Shown: positions 63,295 through 64,000 of the stretch, piece after piece
Numbering within the stretch: position 1 is the first letter of the stretch
Layout: every line of letters starts with the position of its first letter
DNA from: Flavobacterium sp. RSP15
GTDB taxonomy: Bacteria; Bacteroidota; Bacteroidia; Flavobacteriales; Flavobacteriaceae
DNA length: 64,000 bases
Assembly: GCF_003968755.1 (NCBI RefSeq)
Contig: NZ_RYDL01000001.1
Coordinates: 124,001 to 188,000, forward strand
Reading direction: 5' to 3'
The notes under the pieces: model-generated
What the model was told of the DNA's origin: nothing
The model's database searches: none
Seen by the model: the letters and a program-made list of their open reading frames with translations, nothing else
Position numbers and translations under genes: made by a program

Positions 63295-64000
63295 ATGCTA
63301 AAAAATTGGACACGAATATTTTTATACCATCTCAAAAACGAGAAGCTTTTTTCGGCTTTGAATGTTTTCGGACTAGCAATAGGAATTGCAGGCTTAATTT
63401 TCGCTTTACTATATTGGAACGACGAACAAAGTTATGACGCCTGGAATCCCGAAAAAGACAAAGTGCATCAGGTTTTAGTAGAGTTAACAGGAATGCCCGT
63501 TTTTTCAGATTGTGCTTTATTCCTAAAACCTATTTTAGATAAAGATGCTAATGTAGAAAAGATCGTTTATGCTGACAGTTGGTATCAAAAGGATAAAATT
63601 ATCTACAAAGGCAAGAAAGAAATAGTTGATAAAATTATCAATGTTGAAGCTGATTTCTTTTCGCTATTTCCATTCGAAATTATTAAGGGAGATGCTGTTT
63701 CGGCATTAAAAGATGATTCAAGTGCTGCTATTTCAGATGATATTGCTAAACGAGTTTTTGGTAACGAAAATCCAATTGGAAAACAAATAAAATGTTTGGA
63801 TCAAATGTTTGTGGTACGCGCTGTGTATAATATTCCAGGGAATTCCTCAATTGCTCCAGATGTCGTGATGAATAAAATGAAAGAATGGACGAGTGGGAAT
63901 ACGACATCTCCTTTTGTCCTTAAATTACTTTTAAAAGTTAAAGATCCGTCAAAAATTGAGAATACTCGAAAGAGCTTGGAAAGAATGTATAATGGCGATT
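63295..64000 (+). CDS. MacB-like ABC permease, copy 2 (3' end beyond the window)
   Basis: The frame opens at ATG 63295 and has no stop up to the window end, giving 235 visible residues. The first 60 are almost the same as copy 1 (MLKNWTRIFLYHLK, LNVFGLAIGIAGLIF, YWNDEQSYDAWNPEKDKV), after which the periplasmic domain diverges strongly until NENPIGKQI and IPGNSSIAP, which again match. This is a tandem duplication with a changed periplasmic domain. It shares the operon of copy 1, two bases behind its stop. Confidence 0.9.
   Translation, partial: MLKNWTRIFLYHLKNEKLFSALNVFGLAIGIAGLIFALLYWNDEQSYDAWNPEKDKVHQVLVELTGMPVFSDCALFLKPILDKDANVEKIVYADSWYQKDKIIYKGKKEIVDKIINVEADFFSLFPFEIIKGDAVSALKDDSSAAISDDIAKRVFGNENPIGKQIKCLDQMFVVRAVYNIPGNSSIAPDVVMNKMKEWTSGNTTSPFVLKLLLKVKDPSKIENTRKSLERMYNGD

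Overview
The window looks like an ordinary chromosomal segment of a Flavobacterium-like member of the Bacteroidota. The DNA is AT-rich, many genes are preceded by the phylum-specific -7 promoter element TAnnTTTG rather than a sigma70 -10 box, and Shine-Dalgarno sequences are mostly absent. The gene families also fit: a fused lpxC-fabZ, an LpxD paralogue beside efp, a GbsR-controlled RND operon, a short SpeA with a deoxyhypusine-synthase-like neighbour, a NtrY/NtrC-type two-component pair, DUF2807 and MacB-like permeases. I saw no insertion sequence, prophage, CRISPR array or rRNA. One tRNA (Val, anticodon TAC) is present.

Layout. 1-8.4 kb: molybdenum cofactor genes (moeA end, moaD, moeB-rhodanese, moaE) with a TauE/SafE permease on the plus strand, facing a minus-strand group of a cysteine desulfurase and a periplasmic IorB / c-type cytochrome / IorA molybdenum hydroxylase. 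8.8-15.5 kb: a small membrane protein, then a minus-strand operon gbsR-type regulator, membrane fusion protein, RND pump and outer-membrane factor, with a palindromic operator at its promoter. 15.7-24.1 kb: a secreted DUF1080 protein, an HD phosphohydrolase, then the lipid A run lpxD, lpxC/fabZ, lpxA, efp, a second lpxD-like gene, an NTF2-like gene and sucD. 24.3-31.4 kb: a GIY-YIG-like orphan, an NhaC-family transporter behind a compact structured leader RNA and a 22-codon upstream ORF, fabG behind a Flavo-1-like RNA, a VWA-type membrane protein, and a LysR/YeiH pair.

31.4-47.2 kb: DUF1275, a zinc phospholipase C/S1-P1-type lipoprotein-sized protein, an LtaS-type sulfatase, kdsB, a SpeE-like methyltransferase, an acyltransferase, a propeller-like lipoprotein, an XRE regulator divergent from an M14 carboxypeptidase with four copies of a TTTAC-N4-GTAAA palindrome, an Lrp regulator, PEP carboxylase, DinB, a DNA glycosylase and recQ. 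47.3-54.7 kb: an acidic protein, a deoxyhypusine-synthase-like protein lacking the catalytic lysine, speA with a possible 59-codon upstream gene, aroB, proline dehydrogenase and an MsbA-like ABC transporter. 54.9 kb: tRNA-Val. 55.2-64 kb: a histidine kinase and a sigma54-type response regulator divergent from an export operon (HlyD-type adaptor, ABC ATPase, DUF2807 protein, two tandem paralogous permeases, the last cut by the window end).

The most interesting non-coding signals are the leader RNA before the NhaC-type transporter, the operator arrays at the XRE/M14 and GbsR promoters, and a family of 7- and 8-nucleotide periodic repeats that fill several intergenic spacers, often as inverted halves. 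No database search was run; all assignments rest on reading motifs in the sequence.
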